64,000 nucleotides of DNA. Origin: CAWFXC01 sp963819735 (GTDB taxonomy: Bacteria; Actinomycetota; Acidimicrobiia; IMCC26256; DASPTH01). Made by a program: the position numbers and the translations under genes. The stretch is from positions 992,001 to 1,056,000 of the forward strand of contig CAWFXC010000005.1 of NCBI GenBank assembly GCA_963819735.1. Direction: 5' to 3'. Position 1 is the stretch's first letter; each line of letters opens with the position of its first letter. Of this stretch, positions 43,112 to 51,199 are shown piece after piece. Below the pieces are notes generated by a model. That model ran no database searches, was not told where the DNA came from, and was given only the letters and a program-made list of their open reading frames with translations.

Positions 43112-44365
43112 ATGAGCCGGTTCCTGTTGGCGGAGGACGCCATCCCGAGCGCGTGGTTCAACGTGCTCCCGGTGATGCCGGAGCCGTTGCAACCGCCGCT
43201 GCATCCCGGCACCAAGGAGCCGGTCGGTCCCGACGATCTCGCGCCGCTCTTCCCGATGGCCCTGATCGGCCAGGAGATGTCGCCCGAGCCGTGGATCGAC
43301 GTGCCCGGCGAAGTGCTCGACATCCTGAAGCTGTGGCGGCCGACGCCGCTCGTGCGCGCCGAGCGGCTGGAGCGGGCCCTCGGTACGTCGGCCCGCATCT
43401 ACTTCAAGGACGAATCGGTGTCGCCCGCGGGCTCCCACAAGACCAACACGTCGGTGCCGCAGGCCTTCTACAACCAGGCGGAAGGAATCCCGCGGCTCAC
43501 CACCGAGACCGGAGCCGGGCAGTGGGGCACTGCGCTGGCGTTCGCGTGCGCGCAGTTCGACCTCGAGTGCAAGGTCTACATGGTCCGCGCGTCGTTCGAT
43601 CAGAAGCCGTACCGGAAGATCCTGATGGAGACGTGGGGTGCCGAGGTGGTGCCGTCGCCGGTCGACCAGCCCGATCACCCGGGTTCGCTCGGCCTCGCCA
43701 TCAGCGACGCCGTGCGCGACGCGGCCACGCGCGACGACAGCCATTACTCACTCGGGTCGGTGCTCAACCACGTGCTCCTCCACCAGACGGTGATCGGCCT
43801 CGAGGCGAAGGAACAGCTCGCGCTCGCGGGCGAGGAACGGCCCGACGTGGTGATCGGGAGTTGCGGCGGGGGTTCGAACCTCGGTGGGATCGCGCTGCCG
43901 TTCGTTCCCGACGCCGACGTACGGCTGGTCGCGGTCGAGCCGTCGTCGTGTCCCACGCTCACCGAAGGCACGTTCGACTACGACTTCGGCGACACCGTGG
44001 GCATGACCCCGCTGCTGCCGATGTACACCCTCGGTCACGACTTCGTGCCGCCGTCGATCCACGCCGGCGGGCTGCGCTACCACGGCGACTCGCCCATCAT
44101 CTCGAGCCTCGTGCGTTCGGGGCGGATGGAGGCGGTGGCGTACCCGCAGGGCAAGACCTTCGAGGCCGCGGTCCAGTTCGCCCGGTCCGAGGGGAAGATC
44201 CCCGCGCCGGAGACCGGGCACGCCATCCGGGCGGTGATCGACGAGGCGCTGGCGGCGAAGGAGTCGGGCGAGGAGCGGGTGATCCTCTTCAACTACTCCG
44301 GGCACGGTCTGCTGGACCTGTCGGCGTACGACGACTTCCTGCACGGGCGTCTGATCGACGCCTGA
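43112..44365 (+). CDS. trpB2: TrpB2-type tryptophan synthase beta-like protein
   Basis: 417 residues from ATG 43112 with TTGAGGAG. The PLP lysine lies in AGSHKTNTSVPQAFY (Lys 110), with ETGAGQWGTALA and GSCGGGSNLGG. An N-terminal extension, ERLERALGT and the SAGSHK-type motif separate it from canonical TrpB at 45941. In the family TrpB2 can make Trp from indole and Ser without a tight TrpA. Its neighbour is a cupin, not trpA. The last 77 bases overlap the convergent PAP2 gene. Confidence 0.92.
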   Translation: MSRFLLAEDAIPSAWFNVLPVMPEPLQPPLHPGTKEPVGPDDLAPLFPMALIGQEMSPEPWIDVPGEVLDILKLWRPTPLVRAERLERALGTSARIYFKDESVSPAGSHKTNTSVPQAFYNQAEGIPRLTTETGAGQWGTALAFACAQFDLECKVYMVRASFDQKPYRKILMETWGAEVVPSPVDQPDHPGSLGLAISDAVRDAATRDDSHYSLGSVLNHVLLHQTVIGLEAKEQLALAGEERPDVVIGSCGGGSNLGGIALPFVPDADVRLVAVEPSSCPTLTEGTFDYDFGDTVGMTPLLPMYTLGHDFVPPSIHAGGLRYHGDSPIISSLVRSGRMEAVAYPQGKTFEAAVQFARSEGKIPAPETGHAIRAVIDEALAAKESGEERVILFNYSGHGLLDLSAYDDFLHGRLIDA

Positions 44366-45089
44366 TCGCGCCGACGACCACGAACGCCACGATCACGTAC
44401 GTCCATCCGAGCAGGACGTCGAACACGAAGTGATCGGCGGTGTACACCAGGGTGCACGCCATCGCCAGCACGTAGCCGACCAACAGGATCCGCCAGCGAC
44501 CCGCGATCGGCCAGAAGAAGAGCAGCAGGAGGAACGGCCACGCGGCGTGGAGCGATGGCAACGCGCCCACGGGGAACGCGTAGCGACTCTTCTCCCCGAA
44601 CACCGCGGCGACGTTCGACAACCCGAGTTGCAACCACATCGCGCGCACGATGCGCACGGTGTGCGGCATGTCACCCCGCTGGCTGGCCAACCACGGCGGG
44701 ATCGCGGGGTACACGACGTAGGTGAGGAACCCGGCGAACGTCACCGTGAGGAACAGGGTGCGGAAGCGGCGGAACAACGGGTACGCGCGGAACCACAGCA
44801 CGATGGCGACGGTCAGGGTCACGACGAAGTGGCTCAGGTACACGAGCCACGCCGCGTAGTCGTACCAATGCGGATCGGCCGGGGTCCACAGGGCGCGCTG
44901 CAGCCGCACGGTGGGTGCGGTGCCGCCGAACAGCCACTCGTCGTACCCCAGCTGCGGCTGGACGTGCGCACCGGGTGTGAGGTGGTCGGCGACCGCGTGG
45001 AGCACGAGGTACGTGATCAGGATCAGCGCGATCGGGAACCAGTCGGCGAGGCCGCGGGCCCACGTACGCGGCGTCGGTGCAGGTTCCAT
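44289..45089 (-). CDS. PAP2-superfamily membrane phosphatase/phosphotransferase (AUR1-like)
   Basis: 266 residues from ATG 45089. Six or so membrane helices. The catalytic C2 motif PSLHAAWP and C3 motif TADHFVFDVLLG match the inositol-phosphotransferase (AUR1-like) branch of PAP2. It may handle lipid phosphates or phosphoinositol lipids on the outer leaflet. The C-terminal 25 residues are charged and lie in the overlap with trpB2. A TACATT hexamer 9 bases upstream suggests a leaderless mRNA. Confidence 0.85.
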   Translation of the reverse strand: MEPAPTPRTWARGLADWFPIALILITYLVLHAVADHLTPGAHVQPQLGYDEWLFGGTAPTVRLQRALWTPADPHWYDYAAWLVYLSHFVVTLTVAIVLWFRAYPLFRRFRTLFLTVTFAGFLTYVVYPAIPPWLASQRGDMPHTVRIVRAMWLQLGLSNVAAVFGEKSRYAFPVGALPSLHAAWPFLLLLFFWPIAGRWRILLVGYVLAMACTLVYTADHFVFDVLLGWTYVIVAFVVVGAIRRRSDARAGSRRTPTGPADRARSS

Positions 45090-45098
45090 CAGGGCGCG

Positions 45099-45104
45099 AA
45101 TGTA
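45099..45104 (-). promoter_or_regulatory. Possible -10 (TACATT) of leaderless PAP2 gene
   Basis: Minus-strand TACATT ends 9 bases before ATG 45089. Confidence 0.4.
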
Positions 45105-45128
45105 CGCGGGGCGCCTCGGGGTGTCCGG

Positions 45129-45134
45129 TACCCT
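45129..45134 (+). promoter_or_regulatory. Possible -10 (TACCCT) of leaderless trpF
   Basis: TACCCT ends 8 bases before ATG 45143; the spacer begins cgaacg, as before trpC and hisI. Confidence 0.4.
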
Positions 45135-45142
45135 CGAACGCG

Positions 45143-45898
45143 ATGTGGATCAAGATCTGCGGCATCACCAACGAGGAGGATGCGCTGCTGGCGGTCGCGC
45201 TCGGCGCCGACGCGCTGGGATTCATCTTCGCGTCGGGCAGCCCCCGTCAGGTGACGTCCGAGACGGTCGCGGAGATCCTGCACCGCCTGCCGCCGGGGGT
45301 CGTGACCGCCGGTGTGTTCCGCAACGAGACCAAGGAGCGGGTCGTCGAGTTGGTCAACACGCTCGGGCTCGGCGGCGCGCAACTGAGTGGGCGTGAGCCG
45401 CTGTCCGACGTGCGGTGGATCCGCAAGCGCGTGCCTTTCGTGATCCAGGGATTCACCGCCGGCGACCCGGCTCTGGCCGCGGTCGGTAACGGCCCCGTCG
45501 ACATCGTCCTCGTCGACGCCGACTCGCCGGGTTCGGGCACCACGTTCGACTGGGCGTTGGCCGACGCGGTCCCGGCCGGGGTGCGGTTGCTCCTTGCCGG
45601 CGGTCTCAACGGCGAGAACGTCGCCCAGGCGATTCGGCGGGTGCGGCCGTGGGGGGTCGACGTGTCGACGGGGGTGGAGACCACCCCGGGCTCCGGCCGC
45701 AAGGACGCCCGCAAGCTCCGGCGGTTCATCGAGGAGGCGCGCCGCGGTGCCGACACCGGCGACGACGACGGGCGCGGCGGTGACTACCGCCGCGATCGAC
45801 TGGAGCAGGTCGGCGGGGGGCGAGAGCGCCACGCCACCGATGCCCGCGCCACCGACCCCGTCGTCGCGCCCTACGACTGGATGGCCGACGGCGCGTGA
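45143..45898 (+). CDS. trpF: Phosphoribosylanthranilate isomerase with C-terminal extension
   Basis: 251 residues; the usual enzyme has about 205-215. The barrel starts MWIKICGITNEEDAL (catalytic Cys) and has GVFRNE, DIVLVDADSPGSGTTFDW (catalytic Asp), LLAGGLN and VDVSTGVETTPGSGRKD. After FIEEARRGAD about 40 extra residues follow, rich in Asp, Arg and Gly and ending APYDWMADGA. Their role is unknown. It isomerises PRA in tryptophan synthesis. Its presence sets this genome apart from actinobacteria that rely on PriA. Confidence 0.94.
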   Translation: MWIKICGITNEEDALLAVALGADALGFIFASGSPRQVTSETVAEILHRLPPGVVTAGVFRNETKERVVELVNTLGLGGAQLSGREPLSDVRWIRKRVPFVIQGFTAGDPALAAVGNGPVDIVLVDADSPGSGTTFDWALADAVPAGVRLLLAGGLNGENVAQAIRRVRPWGVDVSTGVETTPGSGRKDARKLRRFIEEARRGADTGDDDGRGGDYRRDRLEQVGGGRERHATDARATDPVVAPYDWMADGA

Positions 45899-45928
45899 AC
45901 GTCCCCGGGCCGCCGGCAGCCGACCCCG

Positions 45929-45934
45929 TACGAT
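45929..45934 (+). promoter_or_regulatory. Possible -10 (TACGAT) of leaderless trpBA
   Basis: TACGAT ends 6 bases before ATG 45941 of trpB. Confidence 0.4.
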
Positions 45935-45940
45935 GACCCG

Positions 45941-47182
45941 ATGACAGCGCCGGCGCGGGGTGAGCCCGTGCACCTGGACCCGCCCGGGCCGGAGCCGGTC
46001 GGGCTCGGCCGCTTCGGCGACTACGGCGGCCGGTTCGTTCCGGAGACCCTCGTGCCCGCGCTCATCGAGCTCGAGGCCGAGTTCCGCACCGCCTGGGGAT
46101 CCGACGAGTTCCGCGACGAGTTCGCCGAGCTCCTCCGCTACTACGCGGGCCGGCCCACGCCGGTGACCGAGTGCCACCGGTTGTCGGAGCGTCTCGGGTT
46201 GCGGGTCATGTTGAAGCGCGAAGACCTCACCCACACCGGCTCGCACAAGATCAACAACGTCCTCGGGCAGGCGTTGCTCACCCGGCGGATGGGCAAGCAG
46301 CGGGTCATCGCCGAGACCGGCGCCGGGCAGCACGGTGTGGCCACCGCGACCGCCGCCGCGTTGTTCGGGCTCGACTGTCTCGTGTTCATGGGCGCGGTCG
46401 ACGTCGAACGACAGGCGTTGAACGTGTTCCGCATGAAGCTCCTCGGGGCCGACGTCGTGCCGGTCACCGGCGGGAGCGCCACGCTGAAGGACGCGATCAA
46501 CGAGGCGCTGCGCGACTGGGTGGCGACGGTGGAGTCGACGCACTACTGCATCGGATCCGTGGTCGGGCCCCACCCGTACCCGTGGATGGTGCGCGAGTTC
46601 CAGCGGGTGGTCGGTGACGAAGCACGTGAGCAGTGCCGCGCGTTGCTCGGCGGCGACGACCCCGATCTCGTGGTCGCGTGCGTCGGCGGGGGCTCCAACG
46701 CGATCGGCACCTTCGCCGGCTTCATCGACACCCGATCCGAGTTGGTGGGCGTGGAGGCGGGCGGGCTCGGGCTGGAGTCCGGCGCGCACGGTGCCTCCGT
46801 GAGCCGCGGGGTGCCCGGTGTCCTCCACGGCGCCAAGTCGCTGTTCCTCCAGGACGAAGACGGCCAGATCCGCGAGGCGCACTCGATCAGCGCCGGGCTC
46901 GACTACCCGGGCGTCGGTCCCGAGCACGCGCAGCTGGCGGCGGCGGGCCGGGCCCGGTACCACTTCGCCACCGACGACGAAGCCATCGCCGGCTTCCAAC
47001 TGCTCGCGGTCACCGAGGGCATCGTGCCCGCACTCGAGCCCGCGCACGCCATCGGCTGGTTGGCGCGCGAGGCCGGCCGCTCGGTGCCCGCGGGGAGCAC
47101 CGTGCTCGTCACGCTCTCGGGCCGCGGCGACAAGGACGCGGCCCAGATCGCCGAACGTCTCAACGGCGAACGCATCTCGTGA
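45941..47182 (+). CDS. trpB: Tryptophan synthase beta chain
   Basis: 413 residues. Canonical TrpB: GRFGDYGGRFVPETL, the PLP lysine in LTHTGSHKINN (Lys 103), ETGAGQHGVATA, CVGGGSNAIG and LSGRGDKD near the end. It condenses indole with serine in a complex with TrpA, whose gene overlaps the stop (GTGA). A second, TrpB2-type paralogue sits 1.6 kb upstream. Confidence 0.97.
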   Translation: MTAPARGEPVHLDPPGPEPVGLGRFGDYGGRFVPETLVPALIELEAEFRTAWGSDEFRDEFAELLRYYAGRPTPVTECHRLSERLGLRVMLKREDLTHTGSHKINNVLGQALLTRRMGKQRVIAETGAGQHGVATATAAALFGLDCLVFMGAVDVERQALNVFRMKLLGADVVPVTGGSATLKDAINEALRDWVATVESTHYCIGSVVGPHPYPWMVREFQRVVGDEAREQCRALLGGDDPDLVVACVGGGSNAIGTFAGFIDTRSELVGVEAGGLGLESGAHGASVSRGVPGVLHGAKSLFLQDEDGQIREAHSISAGLDYPGVGPEHAQLAAAGRARYHFATDDEAIAGFQLLAVTEGIVPALEPAHAIGWLAREAGRSVPAGSTVLVTLSGRGDKDAAQIAERLNGERIS

Positions 47183-47964
47183 CCGATCGGGTGGGCGTCG
47201 AATCGCATCTGCGCGCCCGGCGGGCCGAGGGCCGCAAGCTGCTCGTGCCCTACGTCACCGGTGGTCTCGGTTCGGGGTGGCTCGATGTCGTACGGGCCAT
47301 CGCCGCCGCCGGTGCCGATGGCGTCGAGATCGGGATCCCGTTCTCCGATCCGGTGATGGACGGCCTCACCATCCAGGAGGCGTCGCGCCGGGCCCTCGAT
47401 CTCGGCGCCACGCCGGCCGGGGTGATCAGCGACGCCGCCACCCTCGACGTCGCCATCCCCCTCGTCGTGATGACCTACGCGAATCCCGTCGTCCACATGG
47501 GCTTCCGCCGGTTCGCGGCGGCGCTCACCGAGGCGGGGATCGCCGGTGCGATCGTGCCCGATCTCCCGCTCGACGAGCTCGACGGGTGGGCCGACGCCGC
47601 CGACGCGCACGAGGTCGAGACCGTGCTCCTCGCCGCGCCCACCACCCCCGACGACCGGCTGGCGGCGATCTGTGAACGGTCGCGGGGCTTCGTGTACGGC
47701 GTCTCGTTGATGGGGGTCACGGGGGAACGGGCCTCACTGGCGAGCCAGGCGAGCGAGATGGGCCGGCGGCTCAAGGCGGTCACCGACAAGCCCGTGCTCC
47801 TCGGTGTGGGCATCTCCACCGCCGAGCAGGCGGTCGAGGCGGCGTCGTACGCCGACGGCGTGATTGTCGGGAGCGCGCTGATGGCGCGCGTGCTGCGCGG
47901 TGGTGGCGCCGAGGCGGCGCAAGAGTTCGTTGCCGAGCTCCGGGCCGCCCTCGACGGATCCTGA
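47179..47964 (+). CDS. trpA: Tryptophan synthase alpha chain
   Basis: 261 residues from GTG 47179. A TIM barrel with catalytic Glu 50 and Asp 61 in GVEIGIPFSDPVMDG, then MTYANPV, VPDLPLDE, the flexible loop SLMGVTGER and GVGIST. It releases indole from indole-glycerol phosphate for channelling into TrpB. Translationally coupled to trpB. Confidence 0.97.
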   Translation: MTDRVGVESHLRARRAEGRKLLVPYVTGGLGSGWLDVVRAIAAAGADGVEIGIPFSDPVMDGLTIQEASRRALDLGATPAGVISDAATLDVAIPLVVMTYANPVVHMGFRRFAAALTEAGIAGAIVPDLPLDELDGWADAADAHEVETVLLAAPTTPDDRLAAICERSRGFVYGVSLMGVTGERASLASQASEMGRRLKAVTDKPVLLGVGISTAEQAVEAASYADGVIVGSALMARVLRGGGAEAAQEFVAELRAALDGS

Positions 47965-47988
47965 GCGGGCCGACGGTCGCGGGCTCGG

Positions 47989-49050
47989 ATGATCAAGTAC
48001 ATCGGGTCGAAGCGCCGCCTCGTCCCCGTCCTGGCGCGGCTCTGCGAAGCCGCCGATGCCCGCACCGCGCTCGACCTGTTCACCGGCACCACCCGTGTCG
48101 CGCAGGCGTTCAAGCAGGCCGGTGCCCATGTCACCGCGGTCGACACCGCGCGCTACTCGGAGATCTTCTCGCAGTGCTACGTCGCGACCGACGCCTGCGC
48201 GGTCGACCACCGCGAGCTCGGAGATGCGATCGCGGCGTTGAACGCGCTCCCCGGCGCGCCCGGCTACTTCACTGACACGTTCTGTGTGCGCTCGCGGTTC
48301 TTCCAACCCGAGAACGGCGCGCGTGTCGATGCGGTGCGCGACGCGATCGAGCGCGACCACGCGGGTTCGTCGCTCTACCCGATCCTCCTCACCAGCCTGC
48401 TCGAGGCGGCGGATCGGGTCGATTCCACGACCGGCGTGCAGATGGCGTACGTCAAGCAGTGGGCGCCCCGCTCGTACTCGCCCCTTACGCTCCGGGTCCC
48501 CGAGCTACTCGACGGCGACGGCCGGGCCCTACGCGGCGACGCCTTGGTGGTCGCGCCCACGCTCCCGGCCTTCGACCTCGCCTACCTCGACCCGCCCTAC
48601 AACCAACACCGGTACTTCACCAACTACCACGTGTGGGAGACGCTCGTGGCGTGGGACGCCCCGGCGCACTACGGCGTTGCCTGCAAGCGGATCGACGCGC
48701 GCGAACCCGACACCAAGACCGCGTTCAACTCGCGGCGCGCGATGCCCGGCGCCTTGCACGAGGTGATTCGCTCACTGCATGCGCGCGTCGTCGTGCTCTC
48801 GTACAACGACGAGTCGTGGATCGCACTCGACGATCTCCGCGACATGTGTGCCGTGCACGGTCACGTCGAGGTGCTCACCTTCGACTCACGGCGCTACGTC
48901 GGTGCACAGATCGGCATCCACAATCCGAAGGGGGAGCGGGTGGGTACGGTGTCGCACGTACGGAACCAGGAGTACCTCGTGGTCGCGGGCGAGCGTCGTG
49001 AGGTGGAGCGGCTGACGCGTGCAGCCGGAGAGGTCGTGGCCCATGCCTGA
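47989..49050 (+). CDS. D12-class N6-adenine DNA methyltransferase
   Basis: 353 residues from ATG 47989. It has MIKYIGSKRRL and LDLFTGTTRVAQAF (SAM-binding FxGxG-like region), the catalytic DPPY in LAYLDPPYNQHRYFTNYHVWETL, and VVLSYNDESW. This is the Dam/D12 arrangement of an adenine methylase. No restriction enzyme, specificity subunit or Vsr gene is nearby, so it looks solitary and may act in regulation, repair or phage defence. The target sequence is unknown. The next gene overlaps its end by 8 bases. Confidence 0.88.
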   Translation: MIKYIGSKRRLVPVLARLCEAADARTALDLFTGTTRVAQAFKQAGAHVTAVDTARYSEIFSQCYVATDACAVDHRELGDAIAALNALPGAPGYFTDTFCVRSRFFQPENGARVDAVRDAIERDHAGSSLYPILLTSLLEAADRVDSTTGVQMAYVKQWAPRSYSPLTLRVPELLDGDGRALRGDALVVAPTLPAFDLAYLDPPYNQHRYFTNYHVWETLVAWDAPAHYGVACKRIDAREPDTKTAFNSRRAMPGALHEVIRSLHARVVVLSYNDESWIALDDLRDMCAVHGHVEVLTFDSRRYVGAQIGIHNPKGERVGTVSHVRNQEYLVVAGERREVERLTRAAGEVVAHA

Positions 49051-49366
49051 GCCGGGGGAGCTGGTCAAGAGCGACGACTGCGATCTGTGCGAAGCGGCCC
49101 GTATCACGCCCTGGTTCCACGAGGACGACGTGTGCTGGATCGCGGAGTGCGAGATCTGTTACGTCCCGATGGTCGTGTGGCGCTTCCACGGCACCGAGCC
49201 GCCGCCCGAGCACCTCGACCACATGCACACCGAGCTGGCGAGGGTCGCGGGCGCGACGCTCACGGTCGAGCACTACGTCGACGACAACATGCGCAACATC
49301 CCCGACCACTACCACGCCCACGCGCGTCCCAAGGGCGGCTTCTTCGGACACGGCTATCGCCGCTGA
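49043..49366 (+). CDS. Small Cys-rich conserved hypothetical protein
   Basis: 107 residues from ATG 49043, inside the methylase end. CDLCEAARITPWFHEDDVCW with a later CEIC may form a zinc-binding knuckle, and NIPDHYHAHARPKGGFFGH has closely placed His residues reminiscent of HIT proteins. The family is conserved in actinobacteria from memory, but its function is unknown. The 8-base overlap suggests joint expression with the methylase. Confidence 0.75.
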   Translation: MPEPGELVKSDDCDLCEAARITPWFHEDDVCWIAECEICYVPMVVWRFHGTEPPPEHLDHMHTELARVAGATLTVEHYVDDNMRNIPDHYHAHARPKGGFFGHGYRR

Positions 49367-49522
49367 GCGGGCGGGGGGAGTCCGCCCAGCGGCGATCGCG
49401 GTGCCCGGCTCCTGAGCCGGCTCGGGAGCGGTCTCCCCTTCTACGGTTGGGAACGGCGGGGGGATTGCGGCCGGTACCGTGGTGTTTCCAATCCTTGAGC
49501 GCCGGTTGGCCGTACAACCCTC

Positions 49523-50083
49523 ATGTGGACAGTCTCGGACGACGCGTTGGTGGCCGGCTTGGCGGCCGGAGACCAGGATGCGGCGTCGGCGTTCGTCCGG
49601 CGCTTCGAGCGGCGCGTCTACGGATTGGCCCGCACGATCGTGAGCGACGACCGGGCGGCCGAGGACATCGCCCAGGAGGCCTTCGTCCGGGCCTGGCGCC
49701 ATGCGGGGGCCTACGACCCCCGCCGCGGGAACGTGGTCGGTTGGTTGCTCACGATCACCCGCAATCTGGCGATCGACGCGGTGCGGGTACGCCGGCCGGT
49801 GGCGTTCGACCCCGTCGCCCTGCTCGGGTTGCAGCAGGAGTCCACCGAACGCGGTCCGCAGGAGTTGGCGCAGCTCACCGACGACACTGCCCGCCTGCGG
49901 TCGGCGTTGGGTCGGTTGCCGGAGGAACAGTGCCGCGCCGTGGTGTTGTCGGGCCTGCTCGGCTACACGGCGCGCGAGGTGGGCGAGATGGAGGACATCC
50001 CGCTCGGTACGGCCAAGACCCGCATCCGCACCGCACTGATCCGCCTGCGAGCGGTGCTCGTGAGCGAGGAGCGCACTGAATGA
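49523..50083 (+). CDS. ECF-family RNA polymerase sigma factor
   Basis: 186 residues from ATG 49523. Region 2 reads FERRVYGLARTIVSDDRAAEDIAQEAFVRAW, and region 4 is LGRLPEEQCRAVVLSGLLGYTAREVGEMEDIPLGTAKTRIRTAL, split by a linker. It is an alternative sigma held by the membrane anti-sigma encoded next (ATGA overlap). The target promoter is unknown; the secreted protein at 50795 is a likely member of its regulon by position. Confidence 0.93.
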   Translation: MWTVSDDALVAGLAAGDQDAASAFVRRFERRVYGLARTIVSDDRAAEDIAQEAFVRAWRHAGAYDPRRGNVVGWLLTITRNLAIDAVRVRRPVAFDPVALLGLQQESTERGPQELAQLTDDTARLRSALGRLPEEQCRAVVLSGLLGYTAREVGEMEDIPLGTAKTRIRTALIRLRAVLVSEERTE

Positions 50084-50754
50084 GCGCCCTCACGTGTGCC
50101 CAGGTCCGCGAGCTGGCCCCCGAGTTGGCGCTCGGCGTGCTCGGTGGTGCGGAACGCGCCGAGACGATCATGCACGTCAACGGGTGCGCCCGCTGCCAGG
50201 CCTACGTGCTCGAGCTCACCGAGGCGGCCGATGTGCTCCCGCTGCTCGCCCCCGAGATCGAGCCCCCGGCCGGGTTCGAGCACCGCGTGCTCACCGAGAT
50301 CCGCGCCGGTAGCCGTCGCTCACGCCGGCGGGGCCTGGCGGCGCTGGCCGCGGTGGCCGCCGCGGTGGCGATCATCAGCATCACCGTCGTGCGCGTCATC
50401 GAATCGAGCGGGTCGAGCCCGTCCGGTTCCTCGGTGGCGGCGGCCGCGAGCGCGAAGCCGGTCGCGGTCCAGATGCACGGCGGCGTCGGCCAGGTGCCGG
50501 CCGGATGGGCCTACGTGACCGGTGGTCACGAGGTGGCGGTGTCGGTGGCCTACGGCGTCGAGCCCAACGAGTACCAGGTGCGGGTCAAGCCGGCGGGCGG
50601 AACTGCCGAGATCCTGGGGACGATGACCATCGAGGACGGTAGGGGTTCGTGGACGGGTCGGAGTACGAGCGCGCTCGGGGCGGGGAGCACGATCGGGCTC
50701 GTCGGGCCCGACGGCCACGAGGTATGTCACGGCAGCGTCACCGCCACTCAGTAG
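50080..50754 (+). CDS. Zinc-finger (ZAS) anti-sigma factor
   Basis: 224 residues from ATG 50080. The cytoplasmic N-terminus holds HVNGCARCQAYV, the His-x3-Cys-x2-Cys ZAS motif, binding the ECF sigma. A membrane helix (about residues 87-108, LAALAAVAAAVAIISITVV) leads to an extracytoplasmic beta domain of about 100 residues (RskA-like). It keeps the sigma off until a signal, probably envelope stress, triggers proteolysis. Confidence 0.9.
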   Translation: MSALTCAQVRELAPELALGVLGGAERAETIMHVNGCARCQAYVLELTEAADVLPLLAPEIEPPAGFEHRVLTEIRAGSRRSRRRGLAALAAVAAAVAIISITVVRVIESSGSSPSGSSVAAAASAKPVAVQMHGGVGQVPAGWAYVTGGHEVAVSVAYGVEPNEYQVRVKPAGGTAEILGTMTIEDGRGSWTGRSTSALGAGSTIGLVGPDGHEVCHGSVTATQ

Positions 50755-50794
50755 CATCCGCCGCGGGTAGTGCGTCCAGGAAAGGGCTCTGATC

Positions 50795-51193
50795 ATGGCT
50801 CGAATTCGTCTGCTCGGCTTCGCCGTGCTCGCACTGTCGACGTTGGGGCTGCTCGCCGCCCCGGCCGTCGCCCACGTCGCCGACGCGACGGGTTCCCCGA
50901 GCAAGCAGTTCTGCACCGCGGTCGGGAAGATCGGCACCGGCGACAACGGCAACACCCCCACTCCGCAGGAAGCCGCCAAGACCTTCAAGCAGTTCAAGAC
51001 GGCCGCGAAGTACGCGCCGGCGAAGGTGAAGGCCGCGGGCAACCGCATCGCGTCGGTGTTGGGCAAGATCGCCGAAGTGAAGCCGTCGAACGCGTCCGAC
51101 CTGGCGAAGTTCTATACGTCGAGCGACTTCAAGGCGTACGGCAAGGCCGTGATCACGTTCTTCACCTACTCGGGTCAGTGCACGTCGGGCTGA
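50795..51193 (+). CDS. Secreted small helical protein
   Basis: 132 residues from ATG 50795 with AGGAAAGG upstream. A Sec signal peptide (RIRLLGFAVLALSTLGLLAA, cleavage likely after AVAHVA or near it) precedes about 105 residues of Lys/Ala-rich helix with two Cys (QFCTAVG and GQCTSG) that could form a disulphide closing the domain. No family recognised. It follows the sigma/anti-sigma pair by 40 bases. Confidence 0.75.
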   Translation: MARIRLLGFAVLALSTLGLLAAPAVAHVADATGSPSKQFCTAVGKIGTGDNGNTPTPQEAAKTFKQFKTAAKYAPAKVKAAGNRIASVLGKIAEVKPSNASDLAKFYTSSDFKAYGKAVITFFTYSGQCTSG

Positions 51194-51199
51194 CGCGCG

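Noticed and set aside
43868..43885. GGTTCGAACC, resembling a tRNA T-arm
   Set aside because: Lies inside trpB2 coding sequence, with no acceptor stem, anticodon arm or CCA around it.
45089..47047. Minus-strand frame of 652 codons opposite trpF and trpB
   Set aside because: Antisense shadow typical of high-GC DNA; the opposite strand encodes highly conserved enzymes.
47989..49366. A full restriction-modification system
   Set aside because: Only a methylase is present; the small neighbour has no nuclease motif (no PD-ExK, HNH or GIY-YIG).
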